Numbered from the stretch's first letter, positions 26,501-35,545 are shown. The stretch: 64,000 nt of DNA from Thermotogae bacterium (GCA_024233675.1 JACKPH010000001.1:310001-374000); one strand, 5' to 3'. Numbers and translations are program-made. The notes: generated from the sequence alone by a model not told the origin.

Positions 26501-27151
26501 ATGTTTAATTTTGAAGATTATAATTTTTTTAATCCTTCTCCTAATTTTCGTGAAATGCTTATTCTACAGCTTATATCAAATAATTCCGAAATATCACAGG
26601 AAACACTTGCAAAAAAAGTAGGAATAGTTCCTTCAATGATAAACAGATATTTAAAGGATTTTGAAGAAAAATCCTTTATTATAAAAACGGGAGAAACAAG
26701 AAGAAAAATGAATTATGAAATAACCGGAACCGGTGAAAAAAGACTTCAGTTTCTTATGGTATCTTATATAAACGAAGTATCAAATATATATTCACAGACA
26801 AAAAAATCTTTTGAGAAAGTTTTTAATCTTATAGAACATAATAATTTTAAAAATATAATTCTTTACGGAGCCGGTGTTGTCGGAGGAATAGTACTTAAAC
26901 TTCTTATGAGTGAAAATTTAAATGTTGTCGGATTCACAGATGATTCTCCTTCCAAAACGGGTGAAAAACTTCACGGATTTACAATATTTGAACCGGAAGA
27001 AGTTTCAAAACTTAATTATGACGCTGTAATAGCGGCTTCATTCAAGCATTCTTCGGAAATAGCCGAAAAAGCCAGAGAACATAATCTGAAAAATATTTAT
27101 GTTTTTAAAATAGACGAAACAGGTACTGTTTCTATTTCAAAGGAGTGGTAA
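26501..27151 (+). CDS. Winged-helix regulator fused to a Rossmann nucleotide/nucleotide-sugar-binding domain
   Basis: A 216-residue fusion. Residues 12-85 form a MarR/ArsR-like winged helix (LILQLISNNSEISQETLAKK, MINRYLKDFEEK, YEITGTGEKRL). Residues about 110-205 form a Rossmann fold starting NIILYGAGVVGGIVLKLL with GFTDDSPSKTGEKLHGF. This resembles the N-terminal domain of PglD/WbpD-type sugar acyltransferases and CoA/NAD-binding domains. It opens an operon for UDP-sugar-acid synthesis and has a palindrome on its promoter. A repressor that senses a pathway nucleotide or nucleotide sugar is plausible. Ligand and target are inferred. Confidence 0.75.
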   Translation: MFNFEDYNFFNPSPNFREMLILQLISNNSEISQETLAKKVGIVPSMINRYLKDFEEKSFIIKTGETRRKMNYEITGTGEKRLQFLMVSYINEVSNIYSQTKKSFEKVFNLIEHNNFKNIILYGAGVVGGIVLKLLMSENLNVVGFTDDSPSKTGEKLHGFTIFEPEEVSKLNYDAVIAASFKHSSEIAEKAREHNLKNIYVFKIDETGTVSISKEW

Positions 27152-27153
27152 AA

Positions 27154-28293
27154 ATGAAAGTTCCTTTATTCGATCTGACACGGCAGTACAAAACTTTAAG
27201 GAGCGAAATAACCGAAAATATAGATAATATATTTTCCTCAGGGAAAGTTATAATGGGGGAAAATGTAAGAAATCTTGAAGCTTCCGTGAGCAGATATATA
27301 GGTTCAAAATATGCAGTAGGTGTTGCAAACGGTTCTGATGCACTTGTAATATCAGTTCATTCTTTGGGTATAAAACCCGGAGATTATGTAATAACAACAC
27401 CTTATACTTTTTTTGCAACTGCAAGTGCCATAACAAGAAACGGCGGAATTCCTATATTTGCGGATGTAGATCCGGTTTATTATAATATTAACCTTGAAAA
27501 AACAGAAGAAATATTAAACAATCATCCCCATAAAGAAAAGATAAAAGCAATTATCCCGGTTCATCTTTTCGGAAAAACAATAAATCTTGAAAAACTCAGA
27601 CAGCTTAAAGAAAAATATAATGTAAAAATAGTAGAAGACTGTGCACAGTCTATAGGATCGGTATGGAAAAACGAAAAATCCGGTACTGTTGGAGAATTCG
27701 GAACTATTTCTTTTTTTCCGACAAAAAATCTCGGAGGCTACGGTGACGGCGGAATGATTATAACTTCTGATGAAGAACTTTATAAAAAAGCCTCAGTATT
27801 AAGAGTTCACGGAGCCTCTAAAAAATATTACCATGAAGAAATCGGTTATAATTCAAGACTTGATGAAATACAGGCTTCCGTACTATGCACAAAATTAAAA
27901 CATCTTGATTCATACACAGAAAAAAGAATAAATATTGCAAAAAAATACAAAGAACTATTTTTAAACGAAAAACTTGATGAATTCATTGATTTTCCTGATT
28001 ATTATGAAGACAGATCACATGTTTACCATCAGTATGTAATAACAGTAAAAAATGAAATAAGATCAGGACTTGAAAATTACTTAACCGAAAATGAAATAGG
28101 TACATCTGTATATTATCCTAAAGGACTTCATCAGCAAAAATGTTTTGAATATCTCGGTCAGAATATTCCGGGGAAATTTCCGGTAACTGATTTTGCAACA
28201 CAGCATAGTCTTGCACTTCCCATATTCCCGGAATTAAGAGAAGATGAACAGGAATATGTTGTAAAAACAATAAAAAATTATTTTAGGGGGTAA
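27154..28293 (+). CDS. wbpE: DegT/DnrJ/EryC1 family sugar aminotransferase (WbpE-like)
   Basis: A 379-residue PLP enzyme. VPLFDLTRQYKTLRSEI is the family start, and Lys191 in FFPTKNLGGYGDGG is the PLP-binding lysine. GVANGSDAL, VHLFGK and the C-terminal YYPKGLHQQ are conserved. Together with the next two genes it matches WbpE, which aminates C3 of UDP-3-keto-GlcNAcA using glutamate. The ATG at 27154 follows AAGGAGTGG, which overlaps the stop codon of the regulator gene. The exact sugar substrate is inferred from context; DegT proteins act on many keto sugars. Confidence 0.88.
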   Translation: MKVPLFDLTRQYKTLRSEITENIDNIFSSGKVIMGENVRNLEASVSRYIGSKYAVGVANGSDALVISVHSLGIKPGDYVITTPYTFFATASAITRNGGIPIFADVDPVYYNINLEKTEEILNNHPHKEKIKAIIPVHLFGKTINLEKLRQLKEKYNVKIVEDCAQSIGSVWKNEKSGTVGEFGTISFFPTKNLGGYGDGGMIITSDEELYKKASVLRVHGASKKYYHEEIGYNSRLDEIQASVLCTKLKHLDSYTEKRINIAKKYKELFLNEKLDEFIDFPDYYEDRSHVYHQYVITVKNEIRSGLENYLTENEIGTSVYYPKGLHQQKCFEYLGQNIPGKFPVTDFATQHSLALPIFPELREDEQEYVVKTIKNYFRG

Positions 28294-28297
28294 AGAT

Positions 28298-29602
28298 ATG
28301 AATCTTTATGAAAAAATAACATCAAGAACTGCGAAAATAGGTGTTATAGGTTTAGGATATGTAGGTCTTCCTCTTGCTGTAGAAAAAGCAAAAGCAGGAT
28401 TTACAGTTATAGGTTTTGATATTCAGGAAAATAAAGTTGACATGGTTAACAAAGGTATAAATTATATAGGTGATGTTGTAAATGCAGAACTCGAAGAAAT
28501 TGTAAAATCAGGAAAATTAAAAGCAACAAATAATTTTGACTTTATAAAAGAATGTGATGCCGTAATGATATGTGTACCTACTCCGCTTGATAAATTCAAA
28601 CAGCCTGATCTAACATATGTTGTAAATTCTACAGAAGAAGTAGGAAAAAGAATACACAGTGATATGCTTGTTGTACTTGAAAGTACAACTTACCCGGGAA
28701 CAACAGAAGAAGTAATGGTTCCCATACTTGAAAGAACAGGTTTAAAAGCCGGTACCGATTTTTATGTTGCTTTTTCGCCTGAAAGAGTGGATCCCGGAAA
28801 TATAAAATTTAAAACAAAAAATACACCTAAAGTTGTCGGAGGTGTTGGACCTGATTCAACAAGACATGCAAAAGCTCTTTACGAAAGTGTTCTTGATGCC
28901 GAAGTTTTTGTAGTTTCGAGTCCAAAAGAAGCAGAAATGGCAAAAATACTTGAAAATTCCTTCAGAATTGTAAATATAGCTTTTATAAATGAAATGGCTG
29001 TTGTAGCAAAAAAAATGAATATAAACATCTGGGAAGTTATTGATGCGGCAGCAACAAAACCTTTCGGATTTATGCCGTTTTATCCCGGTCCCGGTGTAGG
29101 CGGTCACTGCATACCTATAGATCCTTTTTATCTTACATATAAGGCAAGACAGTATGACTATCATACAAAATTAATAGAAATGTCCGGAGAAATAAATGAT
29201 GCAATGCCGGAATATGTTGTTGAAAAACTTATGGAAGCTTTAAACGAAAAAAAGAAATGTCTTAACGGAGCAAAAATTGTTATGCTCGGAATAGCCTATA
29301 AAAATGATATAGAGGATATGAGAGAATCTCCTGCTTTAAAAGTTCTTGAGCATCTCGAAAAAAGAGGTGCTGATGTAACAGTTGTTGATTCATGGGTTCC
29401 TCAGTTCAGATGGAATGACGGTATAATAAAAACAGAAAAAATTACAGATGAACTTCTGAGTTCTGCAGACGCTGTTGTTATAACAACAGGTCACACAAAT
29501 GTAGATTATGAAAATGTAATTAAAAAAGCAGACATAGTATTCGATACAAAAAACATAACGAAAAAACTAAACTGTGATAAATCAAATGTTATTTTACTCT
29601 GA
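28298..29602 (+). CDS. wbpA: UDP-N-acetyl-D-glucosamine 6-dehydrogenase (WbpA-like nucleotide-sugar dehydrogenase)
   Basis: A 434-residue NAD-dependent enzyme of the UDP-glucose/UDP-ManNAc dehydrogenase family. It shows GVIGLGYVGLPL (15-26), ESTTYPGT, FSPERVDPGN (159-168) and GPGVGGHCIPIDP with catalytic Cys271. The FSPERVDPGN form and the WbpB/WbpE neighbours favour oxidation of UDP-GlcNAc to UDP-GlcNAcA over UDP-ManNAc dehydrogenase, which would be the alternative. It lies 4 bases after the aminotransferase gene. Confidence 0.9.
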   Translation: MNLYEKITSRTAKIGVIGLGYVGLPLAVEKAKAGFTVIGFDIQENKVDMVNKGINYIGDVVNAELEEIVKSGKLKATNNFDFIKECDAVMICVPTPLDKFKQPDLTYVVNSTEEVGKRIHSDMLVVLESTTYPGTTEEVMVPILERTGLKAGTDFYVAFSPERVDPGNIKFKTKNTPKVVGGVGPDSTRHAKALYESVLDAEVFVVSSPKEAEMAKILENSFRIVNIAFINEMAVVAKKMNINIWEVIDAAATKPFGFMPFYPGPGVGGHCIPIDPFYLTYKARQYDYHTKLIEMSGEINDAMPEYVVEKLMEALNEKKKCLNGAKIVMLGIAYKNDIEDMRESPALKVLEHLEKRGADVTVVDSWVPQFRWNDGIIKTEKITDELLSSADAVVITTGHTNVDYENVIKKADIVFDTKNITKKLNCDKSNVILL

Positions 29603-29614
29603 GGAAGTGATAAA

Positions 29615-30688
29615 ATGATTAAAATGGGTTTAATCGGCTGCGGAAGAATAGCCTCCAAAAAGCATACTGAAGCTGTTATAAAAAACAGTGATATCGTTGA
29701 ACTTACCGCAGTATGTGATATTGTAAAAGAAAATGCCGAAAAACTTGCCGACATAATAGAGAAAAGCGGTTTAAAAAGACCTCTTGTTTACACGGATTAT
29801 AATGAAATGACAGAGAAAGAACATTTTGATTTTGTCACAATAGCAACAGAAAGCGGTAAGCATCATGATATATCAATGGATGTTATGAAAAAAAATATAA
29901 ATGTTCTCACTGAAAAACCAATGGCTCTTTCAACAAAAGATATGGATGAAATGATAGATTTTTCGGAAAAAAACGGGCTTAATCTCGGTGTGTGTTTTCA
30001 GAACAGATTTAATCCTCCGGTACAGGAATTACGAAAAAAAATTGAAAACGGTGATTTCGGTAAACTTTTTCACGGACAGATATCTATACGCTGGAACAGA
30101 AATATTGATTATTATAAACAGGCTCCCTGGAGAGGAACATGGTCCATGGACGGAGGTACGCTTATGAATCAGTGTACTCACGGAATAGATCTTTTAATAT
30201 GGACATTCGGAGGAGAAATAGAAGAAATATCAGGTAAAATAGCAAACTTTAATCACCCGTACAATGAAGCCGAAGATTTCGGAAGTGCGGTCGTTAAATT
30301 TAAAAACGGATGCATCGGTATAATAGAAGGAACTGCAGATGTATATCCGAAAAATCTTAACGAAACTCTTTCGGTTTTCGGAGAAAACGGATCAGTTGTA
30401 ATAGGCGGACTTGCAGTAAATAAAATTGAAACATGGAATTTTCAGAATGAGTCCGGTCATCCTTTCCAGAATCTTCCTGATCCCGAAACTGTTTACGGTG
30501 AAGGTCATGTTCCGCTTTATAAAGATTTTATAAGCTCGTTAAATGAAAACAGAAAACCTCTCGTCGACGGAAGAGAAGGTAAAAAAGCTGTTCAGGCTGT
30601 TCTGGCAATTTATAAATCTTCAGAGGAAAATAAAATTATTAAATTTCCTTTTGACTTTTCAACAGATGAAATGAAATACTACCTTTAA
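29615..30688 (+). CDS. wbpB: Gfo/Idh/MocA oxidoreductase (WbpB/WlbA-like UDP-GlcNAcA 3-dehydrogenase)
   Basis: A 357-residue dehydrogenase. LIGCGRIASKKH (6-17) binds NAD, EKPMAL supplies Lys101, and GGTLMNQCTHGIDLLIW supplies His189 and Asp192. ISIRWNRNIDYYKQAPWRGT is very close to the WbpB/WlbA consensus and separates it from most other family members. It should oxidise C3 of UDP-GlcNAcA, giving the keto substrate for the aminotransferase. It is the last gene of the four-gene unit; the acetyltransferase WbpD is not here. Confidence 0.88.
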   Translation: MIKMGLIGCGRIASKKHTEAVIKNSDIVELTAVCDIVKENAEKLADIIEKSGLKRPLVYTDYNEMTEKEHFDFVTIATESGKHHDISMDVMKKNINVLTEKPMALSTKDMDEMIDFSEKNGLNLGVCFQNRFNPPVQELRKKIENGDFGKLFHGQISIRWNRNIDYYKQAPWRGTWSMDGGTLMNQCTHGIDLLIWTFGGEIEEISGKIANFNHPYNEAEDFGSAVVKFKNGCIGIIEGTADVYPKNLNETLSVFGENGSVVIGGLAVNKIETWNFQNESGHPFQNLPDPETVYGEGHVPLYKDFISSLNENRKPLVDGREGKKAVQAVLAIYKSSEENKIIKFPFDFSTDEMKYYL

Positions 30689-30703
30689 AGGTAGTATTTT
30701 ATT
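30674..30703 (+). terminator. Terminator of the regulator-wbp operon
   Basis: A continuous palindrome AAATACTACCTTT/AAAGGTAGTATTT spans the wbpB stop codon and is followed by T residues. Confidence 0.88.
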
Positions 30704-30728
30704 TATGAAATATTTTACAAAAAATTTA

Positions 30729-30805
30729 TTTACAAATTAAGATTTTTGTGATATAATTATAAATGTAATATTAATCTGAAGACCTTTTTAAGGTCTATTT
30801 TTTTT
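30729..30805 (+). ncRNA. Orphan promoter-terminator pair; candidate very short RNA
   Basis: TTTACA (30729-30734), a 17-base spacer and an extended -10 TGATATAAT (TATAAT at 30752-30757) make a strong plus-strand promoter. About 20 bases beyond the expected start, AGACCTT/AAGGTCT (30780-30796) with a T8 tract forms a plus-strand terminator. The transcript would be only about 40 bases with no reading frame. The facing MFS gene ends at 30812 on the other strand, so the pair serves no obvious gene. It could be a small RNA, a decoy, or what remains after a gene was lost. Confidence 0.4.
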
Positions 30806-30811
30806 ATCTGA

Positions 30812-32083
30812 TTATGCCTCTTCTGCTATTGGTTTCGGATCAAAAGTTTCATCCGGGGCTACCTTAAGAAATACAACAACCATAAGTGCGGAAGCTACAC
30901 TTGAAAAAAGCATAAGCTGATATCCTTCCATAAGATCCAAAAGTATTCCGAAAATAAAAGCCCCTATAGGAACCGCTCCCTGTGCAATTAACGCCAAAAC
31001 TGTAAAAACCCTTGATCTTAAATTTGCCGGTGTCATTTTCTGAAGATTTGTATTTATAGGTATATTAACAAAAGCATTAAATAAACCTATTACCATCATA
31101 TTTATATAAAGAATTATAAAAAATGTCCATGATGCTCCTCCGAGACCGCTGACAATCTGCGGGAAAAAGAGAACTGAAATTACAAAAAATATTAATGATT
31201 CAGCTATAAGTCCTATAGACATGGATTTTTTACCGGTTATTTTAGAAAAAACAGTAGCTATAAGAACACTTCCTATAAGAATTCCTACGGTGAAAGCAGA
31301 TTCGGAAATTCCGTACTGCTGACTTGAAAATCCTATTTCCTGTCTCATTATATACGGAAATACTATCATAAAAATAGGTGCTAAAAGAAAATTAGAAAAC
31401 ATTGCAAATACAAACAATTCTTTTAACCCCGTTTTTCCTTTTATAAAAAGTAATCCTTCTTTTATATCTGAAAATGTTGATTTAACTGTTATAACAGTCT
31501 TTCCCGAAAAATGAGGTTTATATGTTATAAACAATTCGCTAACTGCAGATAAAGCAAATGAAATACCGTTAATAAGGAATACAAGTTTTATACCGCCGAA
31601 TCCGTATATAATACCGCCGAGAATAGGTCCTATTATATTTGATACACTTGAAATAGACGAATTAAGTGAATTGGCTTTTGTAAGATAATCCATAGGTACA
31701 AGATCCGGAAGCATAGCACCGGTAGAACCTGCAAAAACACTATCTATTATTGATATAAAAACCTGTGCGGTAAAAAGATAAGTTATATTCATCCATCCTT
31801 CATAAGCAGAATAAGCCATAAAAAGTATTATTACTCCCCTTAAAAAATCCATATTAACCATTATTTTTTTTCTGTTCATCCTGTCACCCAAAACACCTGC
31901 AAATGGTGCCGTTATAAGACTCGGAACCATATTAAGAAGAGAAAATACTCCCATAAGTGTACCTGAACCTGTCTGATCAAGTATGTAAAGCGGAAGCGCA
32001 ATCATCTGTATACCGCTTCCTATAAGCGATACTAACCTTCCGAGAGAATAAAGCCAAAAATTTTTTCTTTGCTGACCGTTCAT
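30812..32083 (-). CDS. MFS transporter, EntS/MFS_3-type exporter
   Basis: A 423-residue inner-membrane protein with about 12 membrane segments. Residues 8-40 (FWLYSLGRLVSLIGSGIQMI) and the loop GVLGDRMNRKKIMV are typical of the DHA3/EntS exporter branch, which expels siderophores or drugs. NSLNSSISSVSNIIGPILGG is also characteristic. The ATG at 32083 follows GGAGGGTG. A promoter region with a perfect TTATAC palindrome lies upstream, so expression is probably inducible. The cargo is unknown. Confidence 0.88.
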   Translation of the reverse strand: MNGQQRKNFWLYSLGRLVSLIGSGIQMIALPLYILDQTGSGTLMGVFSLLNMVPSLITAPFAGVLGDRMNRKKIMVNMDFLRGVIILFMAYSAYEGWMNITYLFTAQVFISIIDSVFAGSTGAMLPDLVPMDYLTKANSLNSSISSVSNIIGPILGGIIYGFGGIKLVFLINGISFALSAVSELFITYKPHFSGKTVITVKSTFSDIKEGLLFIKGKTGLKELFVFAMFSNFLLAPIFMIVFPYIMRQEIGFSSQQYGISESAFTVGILIGSVLIATVFSKITGKKSMSIGLIAESLIFFVISVLFFPQIVSGLGGASWTFFIILYINMMVIGLFNAFVNIPINTNLQKMTPANLRSRVFTVLALIAQGAVPIGAFIFGILLDLMEGYQLMLFSSVASALMVVVFLKVAPDETFDPKPIAEEA

Positions 32084-32121
32084 AAAAACACCCTCCTTCA
32101 AAACCTTCTATTAAAAATTTT

Positions 32122-32147
32122 ATTATACGCAGTATAACCATTGTCAA
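32122..32147 (-). promoter_or_regulatory. Candidate promoter and palindromic operator of the MFS gene
   Basis: On the minus strand a perfect TTGACA (32147-32142) precedes a perfect palindrome TTATAC-TGC-GTATAA (32137-32123) that contains a TATAAT. The spacing between the two hexamers is only 14 bases, so the promoter is suboptimal unless distorted or activated. The palindrome over the -10 is a likely operator. Confidence 0.5.
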
Positions 32148-32149
32148 GT

Positions 32150-32471
32150 TCTAAAAAATACTTTTTAGGTTAATTGTATGAAAAACTTCGGGTCAACTAC
32201 ATTTTTTACAATTTTTCTGACTTTTATTTTCACTTATTAAAAATTTAAAAGTTCTTTTTAATATTTTCAATAATATTATAAACTATATATTTAAAAAAAT
32301 CAAGTATTTTTTAAAAAAATTAAAAAAAATAATAATTTTTATATTTTTATTAAAAATATTAATTATAAACGTGATTTTTTTAAAGTTTAAATTATTGTTT
32401 TATATGTTAATTTTTACAAAAAAACTTTTTTTACCCAAAATATAAACATATAATATAAATAGATTTACTGT
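32150..32471. other. Extremely A/T-rich intergenic stretch
   Basis: No gene is seen. The strand is dominated by phased A and T runs, especially 32280-32430, and would be curved or easily melted. TATAAT at 32449-32454 is a candidate -10 for manA, but no good -35 is spaced correctly. TTTACC (32430) is 13 bases away and TTTACA (32413) is 30 away. Confidence 0.5.
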
Positions 32472-32486
32472 ATGGAGGCTGATAAA

Positions 32487-33269
32487 ATGGATGAAATTTT
32501 GATTTCAAAACCTATTTTTTCTGAAAAAGTATGGGGAAGTGAAGAACTGAATAAACTGTTCGGCAGAAAAAAAAATGAATTTCCTCTCGGTGAAATCTGG
32601 CTTTATTCTCCGGTTGAAAATAATGAAACCGAACTTTTCGGATTAGAAACAGGTAAATATTACGGTAAACCTTCTGATATTTTTCCTGATTTTAAAATTC
32701 TTATAAAACTTATTTCTTCTTCAGAATGGCTTTCTGTTCAGGTTCATCCTGATGATAAAACAGCTGAAAAACTTGAAAATCAGGAAAACGGAAAATCAGA
32801 ATGCTGGTATTTTTTAAGGGATGGCGGTCAGATAAAAGTATCAAATGAAAATGAAAAAATTCTGAAATCACTTGAAACTAATGATTTTTCAGATTCCCTT
32901 AAAGACAGAAAAATGAACAAAAATGATCTTATTTATATTCCTGCGGGAACTGTTCACACTCTCGGACCGGGAAGTTTTATGCTTGAAGCACAGCAGAGTT
33001 CCGATCTGACTTACAGACTTTATGACTGGGGACGCCCACGTGAAATTCATATTGAAAAAACAAAAGAAGTTCTTAAAAATGTTCATACTTCTTATTCTCT
33101 TATGAGAAATACAGACAACATAGAAACAAAATATTTTAGTTTTCATTCCGTTGAGGATACCGAGGACAGTCACGGAATATTTGTATCTCTGAAAGATTTC
33201 ACCACTGTTATTCTCAGCGAAAATCAGAATTACTTTTTCAGCGGAAAATGGATTAAATATACAGTATAA
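32487..33269 (+). CDS. manA: Mannose-6-phosphate isomerase (short class I form)
   Basis: A 260-residue zinc cupin that interconverts mannose-6-P and fructose-6-P. Zinc ligands are seen in VQVHPDD (His87), KSECWYF (Glu105) and AGTVHTLGPG. The family start KPIFSEKVWGSEEL is clear. It is shorter than Bacillus ManA (about 315), with a reduced C-terminal region. ATG 32487 follows TGGAGG; an ATG within that ribosome site is not used. It lies just before GH31 and GH38 genes, so it probably channels mannose released from mannosides into glycolysis. Confidence 0.92.
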   Translation: MDEILISKPIFSEKVWGSEELNKLFGRKKNEFPLGEIWLYSPVENNETELFGLETGKYYGKPSDIFPDFKILIKLISSSEWLSVQVHPDDKTAEKLENQENGKSECWYFLRDGGQIKVSNENEKILKSLETNDFSDSLKDRKMNKNDLIYIPAGTVHTLGPGSFMLEAQQSSDLTYRLYDWGRPREIHIEKTKEVLKNVHTSYSLMRNTDNIETKYFSFHSVEDTEDSHGIFVSLKDFTTVILSENQNYFFSGKWIKYTV

Positions 33270-33327
33270 TATTTTCAGCGGAAACAAAATCAATAATACT
33301 TATATAAAATAAAAAGGAGGGATTTTT

Positions 33328-35508
33328 ACGAAAAGTTCTGAACTTTTAAACTTTACCAAACTCTTCAGATTCGGAAACCCGTTTAAAACAGACGCTGTAA
33401 TAATTGATACCGATTCTCTTAATTTTGAGGAAAATGTTCCGGCAGATATTTCTGTTGAGGCTTATGAAGAAGGCTATACTATTACTTACGAAATGGATAA
33501 AAATGACAGAATATACGGCCTGGGCGAAACACTCGGAACTCTTAACAAAAGAGGGAAAAAATACAGATTTTATTCAACAGATGATCCTATGCATACACCG
33601 GAAAAAGAAGCTCTTTACGGAACTCATCCTTTTATGATAGTTGACGGAAAAAATACCTTTGGTCTTTTTATTGATTTTCCGGCAGAACTTATATTTGATA
33701 TAGGGTATGAAAATATTAATACTCTTAAAATAACAGTTACCGGAAAAAATTTTGACCTTTATATTTTTGAAAATGAAAATAAAAACAGTATAATTGAAGA
33801 ATTTTTAAAACTTACAGGTACTCCTTTTCTTCCGCCTAAATGGGCCTTCGGTTTTCAGCAGTGCAGATGGTCTTATCCGGATAAAGAAAGTGTAAACAAT
33901 ATAGCTGATAATTTCAGAAAAAGAGAAATACCATGTGATGCTATTTATCTCGATATAGATTATATGGAAAATTACAAAGTTTTTACAGTTGATAATAATA
34001 AATTCCCTGATTTTCCGCAATTTGCCAGGGATATAATGAAACGCGGATTTAAACTTGTTCCTATAATTGACCCAGGTGTAAAAATAGAAGACGGATATAA
34101 CGTTTGTGATGAAGGTGTTAAAAACGGTTATTTCTGTAAGGATAAAGACGGAAAAGATTATGTAACAGCCGTATGGCCTGGTCTTACATATTTTCCTGAT
34201 TTTCTGAACAGTACTGTAAGAAACTGGTGGGGTAATCTTTATAAAGATTTTAACGACATCGGCATAAGAGCCTTCTGGAATGATATGAATGAACCGGCAA
34301 TTTTCTACACTCCTGATAGCCTTAAAGAGGTTTCCGATATACTGAAACAGAATTCCGGAAATACCGATCTCGGAATAGAAGCCTTTACTGCCAAAGATAA
34401 AATGCTTACAATGGCAAACAACAGAAATGATTATAAAAGCTTTTACCAGAAAGATGAATCCGGAAATATTATAAATCACGATGACGTGCATAACCTTTAC
34501 GGTTTTAATATGGCAAGAGGTACTGCCGAAGGACTGATGAATCTTGACCCTGAAAAAAGATATTTTCTTCTTTCAAGAAGTTCTTATATAGGTCAGCAAA
34601 GATTTTCATATATATGGATGGGTGACAATTTTTCATGGTGGGATCATATGCAGGTTCATTTCAGAATGCTTCAGAGTCTTAATATGTGTGGTTTTTTCTA
34701 TACCGGACCTGACATAGGCGGATTCGGAGGTAATTCTTCTCCTGAACTTGTTATAAGATGGATGCAGCTTGGTGCTTTTACACCTCTTTACAGAAATCAT
34801 TCAGCAATAGGCACAAGAAATCAGGAGCCTTGGGTTTATGATGAAGAATCAAACGATATATTAAAAAATATAATAAGATTAAGATATGCTTTCATGCCTT
34901 ATGCTTATTCCGAATTTAAAAAATCAACAGAAAATCTCAGTCCTTTTATAAAACCTTTGGGCTTTGTTTTTGAAACCGACAGAGCAAAAGATGCGGAAGA
35001 CCAGTATATGTACGGTGACTCTTTAATGGTTGCACCGGTTTATACTCCTAATGCAAGAGGAAGATACGTTCATCTTCCCGAAGTAAAATGGCTCAAATGG
35101 ACAGCATCAAAATTTGAAGACAGAAATATGACTGTTTATGATTCCGGAGATTATTTTATAGACGCCAATCTGAATGAAATTCCGTTATTTATAAAAGAAA
35201 ATTCTTTAATAGTACTTGAAAATCCGAAGCAGTATACAGGTGAAAAAGAAACAGAAAATCTTTATATAACCGGATTAGTAACTGAAGAATCTGAATTTAC
35301 ATTTTATGATGATGACGGAGAATCAACAGGCTATAAAAACGGAGAATACTATAAAATAAATATAAAAATTTCAAAAACAGAAACAGAGTTTGATGTAAAT
35401 GTGGAAATAGATGATACAGAAGAATATCCATGCACAATTAAAAATATTTTCTTTGAAATATATGATGAAACAGGAAAAAAATATACAATGGAAACAAAAA
35501 TAGACTAA
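33328..35508 (+). CDS. GH31 alpha-glucosidase with apparent ACG start codon
   Basis: A retaining alpha-glycosidase of family 31. From the first in-frame ATG (33493) the frame lacks the family's N-terminal strands. Upstream, the same frame stays open and encodes them: KLFRFGNPFKTDAVIIDTDS. It reaches an ACG at 33328, six bases after AAGGAGGG (33314-33321) and with no ATG, GTG or TTG nearby. Counting from ACG, the protein has 726 residues, with nucleophile Asp319 (FWNDMNEPA) and acid/base Asp433 (IWMGDNFSWW). No signal peptide, so it acts on imported oligosaccharides. ACG may be a true rare start, a mutation or a sequence error. Confidence 0.9.
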   Translation, partial: TKSSELLNFTKLFRFGNPFKTDAVIIDTDSLNFEENVPADISVEAYEEGYTITYEMDKNDRIYGLGETLGTLNKRGKKYRFYSTDDPMHTPEKEALYGTHPFMIVDGKNTFGLFIDFPAELIFDIGYENINTLKITVTGKNFDLYIFENENKNSIIEEFLKLTGTPFLPPKWAFGFQQCRWSYPDKESVNNIADNFRKREIPCDAIYLDIDYMENYKVFTVDNNKFPDFPQFARDIMKRGFKLVPIIDPGVKIEDGYNVCDEGVKNGYFCKDKDGKDYVTAVWPGLTYFPDFLNSTVRNWWGNLYKDFNDIGIRAFWNDMNEPAIFYTPDSLKEVSDILKQNSGNTDLGIEAFTAKDKMLTMANNRNDYKSFYQKDESGNIINHDDVHNLYGFNMARGTAEGLMNLDPEKRYFLLSRSSYIGQQRFSYIWMGDNFSWWDHMQVHFRMLQSLNMCGFFYTGPDIGGFGGNSSPELVIRWMQLGAFTPLYRNHSAIGTRNQEPWVYDEESNDILKNIIRLRYAFMPYAYSEFKKSTENLSPFIKPLGFVFETDRAKDAEDQYMYGDSLMVAPVYTPNARGRYVHLPEVKWLKWTASKFEDRNMTVYDSGDYFIDANLNEIPLFIKENSLIVLENPKQYTGEKETENLYITGLVTEESEFTFYDDDGESTGYKNGEYYKINIKISKTETEFDVNVEIDDTEEYPCTIKNIFFEIYDETGKKYTMETKID

Positions 35509-35545
35509 AAAATATGATACAGCTCAGCTGTATCATATTTTTATT
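35506..35545. terminator. Bidirectional terminator between GH31 and GH38 genes
   Basis: A long inverted repeat, AAAATATGATACAGCT and its complement, flanked by A's on the left and T's on the right, sits between the converging stop codons. Confidence 0.92.

Noticed and set aside
33404..33637. Alternative plus-strand frame at the start of GH31
   Set aside because: It overlaps the GH31 frame, whose translation matches the family throughout; this one has no recognisable content.
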